From Pseudomonas sp. PH1b (GTDB taxonomy: Bacteria > Pseudomonadota > Gammaproteobacteria > Pseudomonadales > Pseudomonadaceae), in the NCBI RefSeq assembly GCF_000633395.1, contig NZ_AYMU01000009.1, positions 124,001 to 188,000 of the forward strand: a DNA stretch of 64,000 bases. The letters run 5' to 3'. Positions 15,144-23,848 of the stretch are shown here, one piece after another. Below the pieces are notes generated by a model, which did no database searches, was not told the DNA's origin, and saw only the letters and a list, made by a program, of their open reading frames with translations. A program made the position numbers and the translations under genes. The number at the start of each line of letters is the position of its first letter. The stretch's first letter is position 1.

Positions 15144-15863
15144 TCAGCAGTTTTCGAAGTGGGTCTTGCGCTGGCCGCGCAGCACGATGTCGAAGCGGTA
15201 GGCCAGGCAATCCATGGGATTGGCGTTGCCCATGTCCAGGCGGGCGATCAGGCTCTGCACCGCCTCCGGATTGGCGATCGACTTGACGATCGGGCACAGC
15301 GGGATCAGCGGGTCGCCCTCGAAATACAGCTGGGTGATCAACCGCGTGGCGATCGACGGGCCACTGATGGAGAAGTGAATGTGCGCCGGGCGCCAGTCGT
15401 TGGGGCCGTTGCGCCAGGGGTAAGGGCCGGGCTTGATGGTGCGGAAGCTGTAGTAGCCGTCACGGTCGGTAAGGGCCCGGCCGACACCACCGAAGTTCGG
15501 GTCCAGGGGCGCCAGGTAGCGGTCGTTCTTGTGCCGGTAGCGGCCGCCGGCGTTGGCTTGCCACATCTCCACCAGGGTATGGGGAATGGGTTTGCCGTAC
15601 TGGTCGCAGACCCGCCCGGAAACGATGATCCGCTCCCCTACCGGCAAGCCGCCGTTGTTGAAGTTGAGCAGCAGGTCGTTATCGAAACGCCCGGTACGCA
15701 GGTGGGAAAAGTCCGGGCCGCTGGTTTCACTCAGGGATTGTGGAATGCTCACCAGCGCCTGGCGCGGGGAGCGGGTGACCGAGGTCTTGTAGTCGGGAGT
15801 CAGGGCCTTGGGGTGCCAATTACGGTCGCGAATCACGAAGCGACTGTTGTCTGCATCAGACAT
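15144..15863 (-). CDS. pcaH: Protocatechuate 3,4-dioxygenase beta subunit
   Basis: This 239-residue subunit carries the iron site. The four ligands are Tyr109 (GGRYRHKND), Tyr148 (PGPYPWRNG), His161 and His163 (RPAHIHFS), matching Tyr408, Tyr447, His460 and His462 of the P. putida enzyme after its numbering offset of about 300. AGGAG stands 6 bases before the ATG. pcaG follows at once. The regulator pcaQ lies upstream on the same strand, with a perfect palindrome between them. This enzyme takes the protocatechuate made by QuiC into the beta-ketoadipate route. Confidence 0.97.
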   Translation of the reverse strand: MSDADNSRFVIRDRNWHPKALTPDYKTSVTRSPRQALVSIPQSLSETSGPDFSHLRTGRFDNDLLLNFNNGGLPVGERIIVSGRVCDQYGKPIPHTLVEMWQANAGGRYRHKNDRYLAPLDPNFGGVGRALTDRDGYYSFRTIKPGPYPWRNGPNDWRPAHIHFSISGPSIATRLITQLYFEGDPLIPLCPIVKSIANPEAVQSLIARLDMGNANPMDCLAYRFDIVLRGQRKTHFENC

Positions 15864-15948
15864 GTCGATCTCCTGTTGTTTGATTTATGGAGCGCAGCCG
15901 ACGCAGTTTCAAACAAAGCAGGAAGGTGGAACATTGAAAAGCCGCCCC

Positions 15949-15976
15949 TTATCCATAACCAAACAGTTATGGATAA
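15949..15976. promoter_or_regulatory. Perfect palindrome, candidate PcaQ binding site
   Basis: TTATCCATAAC, a 6-base spacer and GTTATGGATAA form an 11-bp perfect inverted repeat. It contains ATAACC-N4-AGTTAT, close to the PcaQ site ATAACC-N4-GGTTAA that I recall from Sinorhizobium. It ends 86 bases before pcaH and overlaps the last codons of pcaQ, whose TAA lies at 15969-15967. A LysR activator site here would fit pcaHG control by protocatechuate or carboxymuconate. Confidence 0.65.
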
Positions 15977-16896
15977 CGTCCCTCGCGATAGGCAATCCCG
16001 ACTTCCCGCAACACCTCCACCGCCCATTGCCCGGCCAGGGACAACGGCAGGCTGGTGTTGCTGGAAATACCCACCGAGCCTCCGGGCTCGCGCAGGCCCA
16101 GGTCCAGTTCCAGCAGCTCAGCGTTGGCCAGGTCCAGGCGCACGGCATCCAGGGGCGCAATCCACAAGGCATCGCTGGACAGCGTATAGCGCCGGCTCAG
16201 GGCCACCGACAGGGTTTCCAGGCGTTGCTGCGACAGGGCAACGCCGCACTGCACAAACAGGCTGTCGGCGTGCTTGCGGATGCTGGTGCCGGCCAAGGGC
16301 AGCACCAGCGGGTAGACACTCACGGCATCGCGATCCAGCAGGCCAGCCGCCAACGGATGCCCGGGGCGCGCCACCAGGGTCATGGATTCGCTGTACAGGT
16401 GCTCGAAGCTCAGGCCCTGGATCTCCGGACTCTCGGTCATGCGCCCCACCACCAGGTCCAGATCGCCCACCCGCAGCTGCGAAAGCAGATAAGCACTGGG
16501 ACCGGTCACCACACTCACCGTCAGCGCCGAATGGCGCTGGTGCAGGCGTCGCATCACCTCGGGCAGCAGCAGGCTTTCCACGGTGGACAGCACGCCGATA
16601 CGCACCAGCCCGGCGGCATATTCGCCGCCCCGCAGGCTGCTGACGCCTTCACGCAGGGCCTGCACCGAAGGCCCGGCATAGCGCAGGAAGGCCCGGCCGG
16701 CCTCGGTCAGGCTGAGGCCGGCCTTGCTTCGGGCAAACAGCCGGGTCTCCAGCAGCGCTTCCAGTTCCTTGAGGGTTTTCGACATCGCCGGCTGGCTCAC
16801 CGCCAGCACATCGGCAGCCCGGGCCAGACTGCCCTGGCGGGCCATTTCAAGAAAACACACCAGGTGACGGAATTTGATGCGGGTATCGATGTTCAA
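15967..16896 (-). CDS. pcaQ: LysR-family regulator of pcaHG
   Basis: This 309-residue LysR regulator has an N-terminal helix-turn-helix (FLEMARQGSLARAADVLAVSQPAMSKTLKELEALLETRLF) and a periplasmic-binding-like effector domain (VRIGVLSTVESLLLPEV, LDLVVGRMTESPEIQGL). The start N-I-D-T-R-I-K-F-R-H-L opens with TTG at 16896; no in-frame ATG is near. The frame continues far upstream opposite the ypfJ gene, but that part is a shadow. It is transcribed towards pcaHG, and a perfect palindrome lies at its 3' end. The name rests on neighbours and my memory of PcaQ sequences. Confidence 0.85.
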   Translation of the reverse strand: MNIDTRIKFRHLVCFLEMARQGSLARAADVLAVSQPAMSKTLKELEALLETRLFARSKAGLSLTEAGRAFLRYAGPSVQALREGVSSLRGGEYAAGLVRIGVLSTVESLLLPEVMRRLHQRHSALTVSVVTGPSAYLLSQLRVGDLDLVVGRMTESPEIQGLSFEHLYSESMTLVARPGHPLAAGLLDRDAVSVYPLVLPLAGTSIRKHADSLFVQCGVALSQQRLETLSVALSRRYTLSSDALWIAPLDAVRLDLANAELLELDLGLREPGGSVGISSNTSLPLSLAGQWAVEVLREVGIAYREGRYP

Positions 16897-17037
16897 TAGG
16901 GAGCCCCGAAATGTGTCGGCACCGGACCGATCCGGCAGCGGGCCATGGTAGCGTGCGCAAAAATCCCTGACGACCGGACTGGCGCCGGTTCGAGCCACCA
17001 GCAACACTGACCAGCAGAAAAAAACGAGGACTCCCCC

Positions 17038-17940
17038 ATGCTTTGGAAAAAAGGCCGGCGCAGCGACAACGTCGTGGATGCGCGAGATGACAGTAGCGGC
17101 GGTGGTGGTGGCGGCATGCGTTTTGGTGGGGGCAAGGGCTTGAGCCTGACGGCGATCGTGCTGATCGTCGGCATCGGCTGGGCCACCGGCCAGGACCCGT
17201 TGCAGATCCTCGGCCAACTGCTGGGCCAGGGTGGCCAAAGCACCCAGACTTCGGCGCCGGCCACCCCCCAGGCGCGCAAGGCGCCCCCGGCCAATGACGA
17301 GCAGGCGGAATTCGTCCGCGCGATCCTCGGCGACACCGAAGACACCTGGGGCCAGATCTTCCAGCAGGCCGGCCGCCAATATCAGCCGCCCAAGCTGATT
17401 CTGTTCCGTGGCCGGGTCAACTCCGCCTGTGGCGCCGCCACCTCCGCCAGCGGGCCTTTCTACTGCCCTGCCGACCGGCAGGTATACCTGGACATGGACT
17501 TCTTCCGGGAAATGGCCCAGCGTTTTTCCGCTGCTGGAGACTTCGCCCAGGCCTATGTGATCGCTCACGAGGTTGGGCATCACGTTCAGACCCTGCTCGG
17601 GGTCTCGGCGAAAATGCAAGCCGCACGCCAGCAAGGCCGGCAGATGGAAGGCGACGGCGGCTTGCTGGTGCGCCAGGAGCTGCAGGCCGACTGCCTGGCC
17701 GGGGTCTGGGCCTACCACGCCCAGCAACGCCTGAACTGGCTGGAGCCCGGAGATGTTGAAGAAGCCCTGAACGCCGCCAACGCCATCGGCGATGATCGCC
17801 TGCAGCAGCAAGGCCAGGGCCGGGTGGTGCCGGACTCCTTCACCCACGGCACCTCCGCGCAGCGGGTGCGCTGGTTCAAGACCGGGTTCAGCCAGGGCCA
17901 GGTCGGCCAGTGCGATACCTTCGCCGCCAAGAGCCTGTAG
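17038..17940 (+). CDS. ypfJ: Neutral zinc metallopeptidase, YpfJ/KPN_02809 family
   Basis: This 300-residue membrane-anchored protein starts with a charged Gly-rich tail (SSGGGGGGMRFGGGKG). One span follows at about 35-52 (LSLTAIVLIVGIGWATG), and then a peptidase domain with HEVGHHV (His177, Glu178, His181) and QELQADCLAGVWAY, which provides a third ligand. The substrate of this family is not known. GAGGA lies 7 bases before the ATG. The next gene begins on the base after its stop, so they are probably co-transcribed. Confidence 0.92.
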   Translation: MLWKKGRRSDNVVDARDDSSGGGGGGMRFGGGKGLSLTAIVLIVGIGWATGQDPLQILGQLLGQGGQSTQTSAPATPQARKAPPANDEQAEFVRAILGDTEDTWGQIFQQAGRQYQPPKLILFRGRVNSACGAATSASGPFYCPADRQVYLDMDFFREMAQRFSAAGDFAQAYVIAHEVGHHVQTLLGVSAKMQAARQQGRQMEGDGGLLVRQELQADCLAGVWAYHAQQRLNWLEPGDVEEALNAANAIGDDRLQQQGQGRVVPDSFTHGTSAQRVRWFKTGFSQGQVGQCDTFAAKSL

Positions 17941-18912
17941 ATGCGCTGGCTGCTGGCAATGCTGCTGTGCCTGGGCTGCTTCAGTGCCCAGGCCACGGAA
18001 CATGGGGTCAAGGTTCTCAGCCCCGAACGCCTGGCCCTGGGTAGCGGCGAGCTCGCGTTGGGCCTGAGCCAGGATTGGCGCCAGCCACTGCCCCAGGTGC
18101 AGCGGGCCCTGATCATCGTTCATGGCCGGCTGCGCAATGCCCAGACCTACCTGCGCAGCGGCGAAACCGCCGCCGGGCAGGCCGGGCAAAGCGTCGCGAC
18201 ACTGGTGATCGCCCCACAGTTTCTCAATCAGAGCGATATCGCCCGTCATCAGCTGCCGGACCCGCTGCTGCGCTGGAAGGGCAATGACTGGATGGCCGGC
18301 GAGCCCGCTACCGGCCCACTGGCCATCAGCTCCTATGCGGTGCTGGATGCCATCCTCCAGCGGCTGCAGGACCGCCAGCTCTTTCCTGCACTCAAGGAAG
18401 TGGTGATCGCTGGCCACTCCGGCGGCGCCCAGGTGGTGCAACGCTATGCCCTGACCACCGGCAACCATCCGAAGCTGGAAAAAGCCGGAATCGGCCTGCG
18501 CTACGTGATCGCCAATCCGTCGTCCTACGCCTACTTCGACCCCTCGCGCCCGGTGGCTTTCGAGCCGGCCAGTTGCCCAGGTTTCAATGACTGGAAATAC
18601 GGCCTGCAGCACCTGCCGGCCTATGCGCTCGGCAAATCTGCGGCGCAGCTGGAACAGGGCTATGTGCAGCGCAACATCACCTACCTGCTGGGCCAGCAGG
18701 ACATCGACCCCAACCACCCGGCCCTGGACAAGAGCTGCGCCGCCGAGACCCAGGGCGCGTATCGGCTGGTTCGCGGGCACAACTACTTCGACTACCTGAT
18801 GCGGCGTCATCCGCAAGGCTTGCCACAACAGCTGGTGGAAGTGCCCGGGGTCGGGCATGACGGCGACCGGATGTTCACCTCGCCCGCGGGGCAGGCGGCG
18901 CTGTTCCAGTAG
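17941..18912 (+). CDS. Secreted alpha/beta hydrolase, function unknown
   Basis: This 323-residue protein has a signal peptide (MRWLLAMLLCLGCFSAQA, cut about residue 18). The alpha/beta-hydrolase core has the nucleophile Ser160 in AGHSGGAQ, a probable acid near the end and a final His in VPGVGHDGDRMF. No lid or binding domain is evident. It is directly coupled to ypfJ (stop TAG then ATG). Its stop codon lies inside a REP element. Likely an esterase or amidase in the periplasm; I cannot name the substrate. Confidence 0.75.
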   Translation: MRWLLAMLLCLGCFSAQATEHGVKVLSPERLALGSGELALGLSQDWRQPLPQVQRALIIVHGRLRNAQTYLRSGETAAGQAGQSVATLVIAPQFLNQSDIARHQLPDPLLRWKGNDWMAGEPATGPLAISSYAVLDAILQRLQDRQLFPALKEVVIAGHSGGAQVVQRYALTTGNHPKLEKAGIGLRYVIANPSSYAYFDPSRPVAFEPASCPGFNDWKYGLQHLPAYALGKSAAQLEQGYVQRNITYLLGQQDIDPNHPALDKSCAAETQGAYRLVRGHNYFDYLMRRHPQGLPQQLVEVPGVGHDGDRMFTSPAGQAALFQ

Positions 18913-18930
18913 GAGCCGGCTTGCCGGCGA
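18909..18930. repeat. Single REP element overlapping a stop codon
   Basis: One REP copy with core GAGCCGGCTTGCCGGCGA lies between the convergent hydrolase and HAD genes. The TAG stop at 18910-18912 is part of the REP. Confidence 0.85.
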
Positions 18931-18936
18931 AGGCCC

Positions 18937-19530
18937 TCAGGCCGACAGCAGTTCGCGCAGCTGTGCGCAATCGCGCGCATGCCAATCGGTCAGTTCCGGC
19001 CAGGGGTTGTCCGGCAGGTTCACCAGTACCGTGCGCGTCCCCGCAGCACGCCCGCAGTCCAGGTCGAAGCGGTAGTCACCGACCATGACCATGCGTTGCG
19101 GTGCCACATCCCAGGCTTCGGCCAGCTTCAGCAAACCACCGGGGTGGGGTTTGGGCGGGGCTTCGTCGCGCCCCAGTACATCGGCCTCGGCAAAGCAGTC
19201 CGCCAGGCCGATGGCCTCCAGGGTCACATGGGCCAGCTCCCGGGCATTGCGGGTCAGGATGCCCAGGCGATAACCACGCCCGGCCAGTTCGCGCACCAGC
19301 TCTACCGCCCCCGGCGCCGGGCGCGAACCCAGGGCCAGGTCGCGCTCGTGCTCCAGCAGCCAGGCGTGCTTGGCCGCGGACTCATCCGCCGGCAAGGCCG
19401 CCAGGTGAGTGAGGATGTCGTCCTCGGGAGGAATCGACAGTGCCTGGCGAATCGCCGCGAAATCATGCACGGCGATGGTCAGGGTGCCGTCCATGTCGAA
19501 AACCCAGTGTTCAATGTCTCTAAGGCTCAT
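18937..19530 (-). CDS. HAD-superfamily phosphatase
   Basis: This 197-residue hydrolase has the HAD motifs in order: motif I DMDGTLT (nucleophile Asp), motif II in LGILTRNAREL, and motif III/IV in PKPHPGGLLKLAEAWDVAPQRMVMVGDYRFDLDCGRAAGTRTV. The small cap between motif I and II is of the phosphoglycolate-phosphatase type. The ATG overlaps the tesB stop as ATGA, so translation is coupled. AAGGA lies 6 bases before. The natural substrate is not predictable beyond small phosphate esters. Confidence 0.85.
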   Translation of the reverse strand: MSLRDIEHWVFDMDGTLTIAVHDFAAIRQALSIPPEDDILTHLAALPADESAAKHAWLLEHERDLALGSRPAPGAVELVRELAGRGYRLGILTRNARELAHVTLEAIGLADCFAEADVLGRDEAPPKPHPGGLLKLAEAWDVAPQRMVMVGDYRFDLDCGRAAGTRTVLVNLPDNPWPELTDWHARDCAQLRELLSA

Positions 19531-20396
19531 GCCCAATCCTTGCGGTGACGGATCAACCCTTCCTGAGTCACCGAGGCTACCAGCTGGCCGGCACGGTTGA
19601 ACACGCTGCCCCGGGAAAAACCCCGGGAATTGCCGGCCCAGGGGCTGTCCATCGCATACAGCAGCCAGTCATCGGCCCGCAGGTCGGCATGGAACCACAG
19701 GGCGTGGTCGAGACTGGCCACCTGCATGTCCTTCTGCCACACCGATTTGCCGTGGGGCAGCATCGAGGTGGTCAGCAGGCCGAAGTCCGAGGCATAGGCC
19801 AACAGGTACTTGTGCAGCGCCGGGTTGTCGGCCAAGGGCCCGTCGGCGCGAAACCACACGTATTTGACCGGGTCCATCGGCTGCGGGTTGTAGGGGTCCT
19901 TCTCGGTGACCGGGCGCACTTCGATGGGTTTGGGGCACAGCAGTTTCTCGCGCATGTGCTCGGGAATCAGGTGCGCGCGCTGCTGGGTGATCTCCAGTTC
20001 GGAGGGCAGGTTTTCCGGGCCGACCACCTGGGGCATGGTGATCTGGTGTTCGAAACCTTCCTCGTCGTACTGAAAGGACGCACTGCAGGTGAAGATCGGG
20101 TTGCCCTTCTGGATCGCGGTGACCCGACGGGTGCTGAAGCTGCCGCCGTCGCGTACCCGGTCCACCTGGTAGACCACCGGCAACCCGGCATCGCCAGGCC
20201 TGAGGAAATAACCATGCAGAGAGTGCACGTGGCGCGCTTCCTCGACCGTCTGGCTGGCCGCGGACAAGGACTGGCCGAGTACCTGGCCGCCAAACAACTG
20301 GCGAAAACCCAGGTCCTGGCTGCGGCCGCGAAACAGGTTTTCCTCGATGGCTTCCAGGGTCAACAGGTCGACCAGATCATCCAGCACGTCACTCAT
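19527..20396 (-). CDS. tesB: Acyl-CoA thioesterase II
   Basis: This 289-residue double-hotdog enzyme cleaves medium- and long-chain acyl-CoA. Family motifs are LFGGQVLGQSLSAASQTV near residues 35-52, HSLHGYFLRPGD, GGSFSTRRVTAIQKG and, near the end, SLDHALWFHADLRADDWLLY, where the catalytic Asp is expected. The final GRGSVFNRAGQLVASVTQEGL-type block is also visible. GAGGAG stands before the ATG. It is upstream of and coupled to the HAD gene. Confidence 0.95.
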   Translation of the reverse strand: MSDVLDDLVDLLTLEAIEENLFRGRSQDLGFRQLFGGQVLGQSLSAASQTVEEARHVHSLHGYFLRPGDAGLPVVYQVDRVRDGGSFSTRRVTAIQKGNPIFTCSASFQYDEEGFEHQITMPQVVGPENLPSELEITQQRAHLIPEHMREKLLCPKPIEVRPVTEKDPYNPQPMDPVKYVWFRADGPLADNPALHKYLLAYASDFGLLTTSMLPHGKSVWQKDMQVASLDHALWFHADLRADDWLLYAMDSPWAGNSRGFSRGSVFNRAGQLVASVTQEGLIRHRKDWA

Positions 20397-20499
20397 TCAG
20401 ACTCTCCTCACACAGAGCAAAACCGCGCAATCTCGGCTGCGGCGGTCATATCGATTAGGGTCAAGCACTTCATCGGCACATTCTAAACGTGCGCGCTTG

Positions 20500-21069
20500 C
20501 TATCCATGCAAGGTTTCCAACCATTGTTCGCGGGTGATGCGGTACAGCACATGCTCGCGCAGAGGGTGATCGCCGGCGAGGTTCGGGTGCTCGAAATCTT
20601 CCTCGGCGGCGTGCTGCATGCCAATCGCCTGCATGACCTTCTGCGACGGCAGGTTGCCCAGGGTGGTGAAGGCCACCACCTCATCCAGGGTCAGCCGGTC
20701 AAAGGCACAGCGCAGCGCCGTCCAGGCCGCCTCGCTGGCGTATCCCAGGCCCCAGTGCTCACGCGCCAGGCGCCAGGCGATTTCCACTGCCGGGGTGAAC
20801 GACGCCTCGAAACCGACGACGCCCAGGCCGGTAAAACCAATGAACGCGCCAGTATCCTTACGCTCTAGGGCCCAGACCCCGAAGCCGTGCTCGGCAAATT
20901 GCCCGCGTATCCGCCCGATCAGCGCAGCACTCTCCAGGCGGCTCAGGGGCGCCGGGAAATAACGCATGACCTGAGGATCGGCACACATCGCCGCAAATGC
21001 CGGCAGATCATCGTCACGCCATTGGCGCAGCAACAGGCGCGCGCTTTCAAGTTGCAGTATCGGCTCCAT
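20500..21069 (-). CDS. GNAT-family N-acetyltransferase (RimJ/RimL type)
   Basis: This 189-residue acetyltransferase of the Acetyltransf_3 group has LESARLLLRQWRDDDLPAFAAMCADPQVMRYFP at the start, GFTGLGVVGFEASFTPAVEIAWRL, and the acetyl-CoA loop REHWGLGYASEAAWTALRCAF. I took the ATG at 21069; the same frame runs on to 22026 opposite the deacetylase gene, but that part is a shadow. It is divergent from the deacetylase gene with 75 bases between. Such proteins acetylate N-termini of ribosomal proteins, antibiotics or small amines; the substrate here is unknown. Confidence 0.9.
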   Translation of the reverse strand: MEPILQLESARLLLRQWRDDDLPAFAAMCADPQVMRYFPAPLSRLESAALIGRIRGQFAEHGFGVWALERKDTGAFIGFTGLGVVGFEASFTPAVEIAWRLAREHWGLGYASEAAWTALRCAFDRLTLDEVVAFTTLGNLPSQKVMQAIGMQHAAEEDFEHPNLAGDHPLREHVLYRITREQWLETLHG

Positions 21070-21144
21070 CGGTGCCCTCCGTTTCCGTGGGTGCAAGTCT
21101 ACATCGCTGGTAGGATCCTTCACGGGTTCATCCAAGAAAATGCC

Positions 21145-22065
21145 ATGACACTGCCGCTGATCTACCACGACGACTACAGCCCCGAATTCCCTGCGGACCA
21201 TCGTTTCCCGATGGACAAGTTCCGCCTGCTGCGCGACCACCTGGTGGACAGCGGCCTGACCCGTGATGCCGACCTGCTGCGCCCGCAGCTGTGCCCGGCG
21301 GATGTCCTGGCCCTGGCCCACGACCCCGGCTACATCGAGCGCTACCTGCAAGGCGAGCTGTCCCGGGAAGACCAGCGGCGCCTCGGCCTGCCCTGGAGCG
21401 AAGCCCTGGCCCGGCGCACCGTGCGCGCCGTCGGCGGTTCTCTGCTGGCCGCCGAACAGGCCCTGGAACATGGCCTGGCCTGCCACCTCGCCGGCGGCAC
21501 CCACCACGCCCACTACGACTACCCGGCAGGGTTCTGCATCTTCAACGACCTGGCGGTGATCAGCCATTACCTGCTGGAAAGCGGGCGCGTGGGCCGGGTG
21601 CTGATCTTCGACTGCGACGTGCACCAGGGCGATGGCACTGCACGGATCCTGCAACATACCCCTGACGCGGTGACCGTCTCGTTGCACTGCGAGAAGAACT
21701 TCCCCGCCCGCAAGGCCCAGAGCGACTGGGACATCCCGCTGCCCATGGGCATGGGCGACGCCGAGTACCTGCAAGTGGTGGACGACACCCTCAACTACCT
21801 GCTGCCCCTGTATCAGCCGGACCTGGTGCTGTACGACGCCGGGGTCGACGTGCATCGGGACGACGCCCTGGGCTACCTCAAACTCACCGATGCCGGGGTG
21901 GCCGAGCGCGACGAACGAGTCATGCGCCATTGCCTGGGCCGGGACATCCCGGTGATGGGCGTGATCGGCGGCGGCTACAGCAAGGACCGCCAGGCCCTGG
22001 CCCGGCGTCACGGCATCCTCCACCACAGTGCGCAGCGAGTGTGGACCTCAGCAGGTTGTCACTGA
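21145..22065 (+). CDS. Histone-deacetylase-family amidohydrolase
   Basis: This 306-residue zinc-dependent deacetylase has GGTHHAHYDYPAGFCIFNDLAV with the His pair, IFDCDVHQGDGTA with the first metal ligands, and DLVLYDAGVDVHRDDALGYL with the later Asp. Bacterial members act on acetylpolyamines, acetoin-related compounds or protein lysines. The start MTLPLIYHDDY at 21145 is preferred to the upstream extension at 20887, which covers the GNAT gene. The last residues SAGCH and the stop come from the edge of a dispersed repeat, so the C-terminus may have been altered by its insertion. Confidence 0.92.
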   Translation: MTLPLIYHDDYSPEFPADHRFPMDKFRLLRDHLVDSGLTRDADLLRPQLCPADVLALAHDPGYIERYLQGELSREDQRRLGLPWSEALARRTVRAVGGSLLAAEQALEHGLACHLAGGTHHAHYDYPAGFCIFNDLAVISHYLLESGRVGRVLIFDCDVHQGDGTARILQHTPDAVTVSLHCEKNFPARKAQSDWDIPLPMGMGDAEYLQVVDDTLNYLLPLYQPDLVLYDAGVDVHRDDALGYLKLTDAGVAERDERVMRHCLGRDIPVMGVIGGGYSKDRQALARRHGILHHSAQRVWTSAGCH

Positions 22066-22155
22066 TGTGCACGCCGTACCCGCGCCGCCTGTGGCACCTC
22101 CTGTGGATAACCTGCCCCCTCCCCTGCAGCCCTTGTCACCGGGCCCAGCAGCGGG
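22051..22155 (+). repeat. Dispersed DnaA-box repeat, copy A (diverged)
   Basis: The most eroded copy. It shares CAGGTTGTCACT and the TGTGGATAACCTG core with copy B and CTGCAGCCCT after it. The DnaA word TGTGGATAA is at 22102-22110. It overlaps the deacetylase stop. The rest of the gap to galE (22156-22436) shows no gene. Confidence 0.6.
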
Positions 22156-22436
22156 GTGTCTTTCGCTTGATCGACTTGCTGACGCCCAAGGCCCGGGCGT
22201 CGTTGTTGCGCAATCTGCTGCCCGGCGCCAGGGCTCCCCTCAAGCGGCCTTCTGGACGGGGAGCGGGCCAACCAGGCGCCCCCGTGCGGCGTTGGCATCA
22301 GTGATCCACACACTGCTGGGCAGCACCGAATAAAAGCTTCAAGAACCTGCTGGCGGTGCCTTATCATTTCTCAAACTTCATCTCCAGATAGCACTGCACT
22401 CCAGTACTGGAATTCATTTAAAACAGGATCAAGACA

Positions 22437-23450
22437 ATGCGATTCTTAATAACTGGCGGTGCGGGATATATTGGCTCGCACACATTATTGGAGTTACTTC
22501 AGTCCGGCCACGAGGCAGTAGTACTTGATAACTTGTGCAACAGTTCCATGCAGTCAGTGCAGCGAGTCCAGGAAATAACCGGACGCGAAGCTTTTTTTAT
22601 TCAAGGTGATGTTTGCGATCGGGCGACCCTTGATCGTATTTTTTCCGAACATGAAATTGATGCCGTTCTACACTTCGCCGGACTGAAGGCCGTAGGAGAA
22701 AGTGTCCAGCAGCCGTTGACGTACTACCAGAACAACGTGAGTGGCAGTATTACCTTGTGCCAAGCCATGGCCGCAGCAGGTATATACCGTTTGGTATTCA
22801 GTTCCTCCGCAACAGTCTACGGCGACCCGACACAAATACCCGTTGTCGAGACATGCCCGACGGGAACACCGACCAACCCCTATGGCAACTCCAAGTTGAT
22901 GGTGGAGAAGATGCTGCAGGACCTGGTGGCATCCGACCCTCGCTGGTCTGTGGCCTTGCTGCGCTACTTCAATCCGGTGGGTGCCCATCAGAGTGGCCAG
23001 TTGGGTGAAGATCCCAATGGCGTTCCGGAAAACCTCCTGCCCTACATCGCTCGTGTTGCCGTAGGGAAACTCCAACAGCTCTCTATTTATGGCAACGACT
23101 ACCCCACCCCGGATGGAACGGGAGTTCGTGACTACATCCATGTCGTCGATCTCGCCAAAGGGCATCTGGCAGCCCTGAACTATATTTCCGAACATACCGG
23201 AGCCAACGTCTGGAACCTCGGCACCGGAGTTGGTTACTCAGTAATGGACATGATCCAGGCCTTTGAGAAAGCGTCGGGCCGCGCCATCCCTTACACCCTC
23301 TCTCGGCGTCGTCAGGGAGACATTGCAGAATGCTGGTCAGATCCATCCAAGGCACTTGCCGAGTTGGGCTGGAAGGCCGAACTGGGGCTGCAGGACATGA
23401 TGGAAGACACTTGGCGCTGGCAGTCCAACAACCCAGATGGCTACAAGTGA
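22437..23450 (+). CDS. galE: UDP-glucose 4-epimerase
   Basis: This 337-residue short-chain epimerase interconverts UDP-glucose and UDP-galactose for surface sugars. NAD is bound by GGAGYIGSH at residues 7-15. The active-site pieces are SSSATVYG and the YGNSKLMVEKM motif with Tyr and Lys. The length matches the E. coli enzyme. The base and codon use (TTA, ATA, ATT, AGT near the start) is more A+T rich than every neighbour. Repeat copies lie on both sides (22051-22155 and from 23849). No other sugar gene is near. These points suggest acquisition by transfer. Confidence 0.96.
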   Translation: MRFLITGGAGYIGSHTLLELLQSGHEAVVLDNLCNSSMQSVQRVQEITGREAFFIQGDVCDRATLDRIFSEHEIDAVLHFAGLKAVGESVQQPLTYYQNNVSGSITLCQAMAAAGIYRLVFSSSATVYGDPTQIPVVETCPTGTPTNPYGNSKLMVEKMLQDLVASDPRWSVALLRYFNPVGAHQSGQLGEDPNGVPENLLPYIARVAVGKLQQLSIYGNDYPTPDGTGVRDYIHVVDLAKGHLAALNYISEHTGANVWNLGTGVGYSVMDMIQAFEKASGRAIPYTLSRRRQGDIAECWSDPSKALAELGWKAELGLQDMMEDTWRWQSNNPDGYK

Positions 23451-23848
23451 ACGTTTGATTGAAGTGGCGCTGATCGGCACTAGTGCAACGCCTCAGAACC
23501 CATGGGTAGGGCTTGCCGGAAGGTGCCCCTCAGGGCATCAACCCTCATCCCTGAAGAACGGGACAAACTGAAATGCCCTGCCGGCCGGCCCCTCGATCAG
23601 CATGACGACCATCGGCCTGCCGGGACCGGGTTGCCCCTGGGTTGCACACATGTGAAAGCCGCTGGCTTTTTTCGGGTTCTCATCACCTGCATGCACGACG
23701 CCCCGAGCATTCCAGTACTGCGCCCAGAAGGCCTGATCAAGCCGTTCATCAAGCCCCGAAGAACATCGGGGCAGGGGATGGCTTGGACAAGCCCTGGCTC
23801 GGCACGGCCCGCCCCCAGATTGCAGGACGTAGCGGGCCTGGACGTCAT

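Noticed and set aside
16897..18858. Long upstream extension of the pcaQ frame
   Set aside because: It lies opposite ypfJ and the hydrolase, both with clear motifs and ribosome sites; LysR proteins are about 300 residues.
21070..22026. Upstream extension of the GNAT frame
   Set aside because: Opposite the deacetylase gene; the GNAT domain begins directly at the ATG at 21069.
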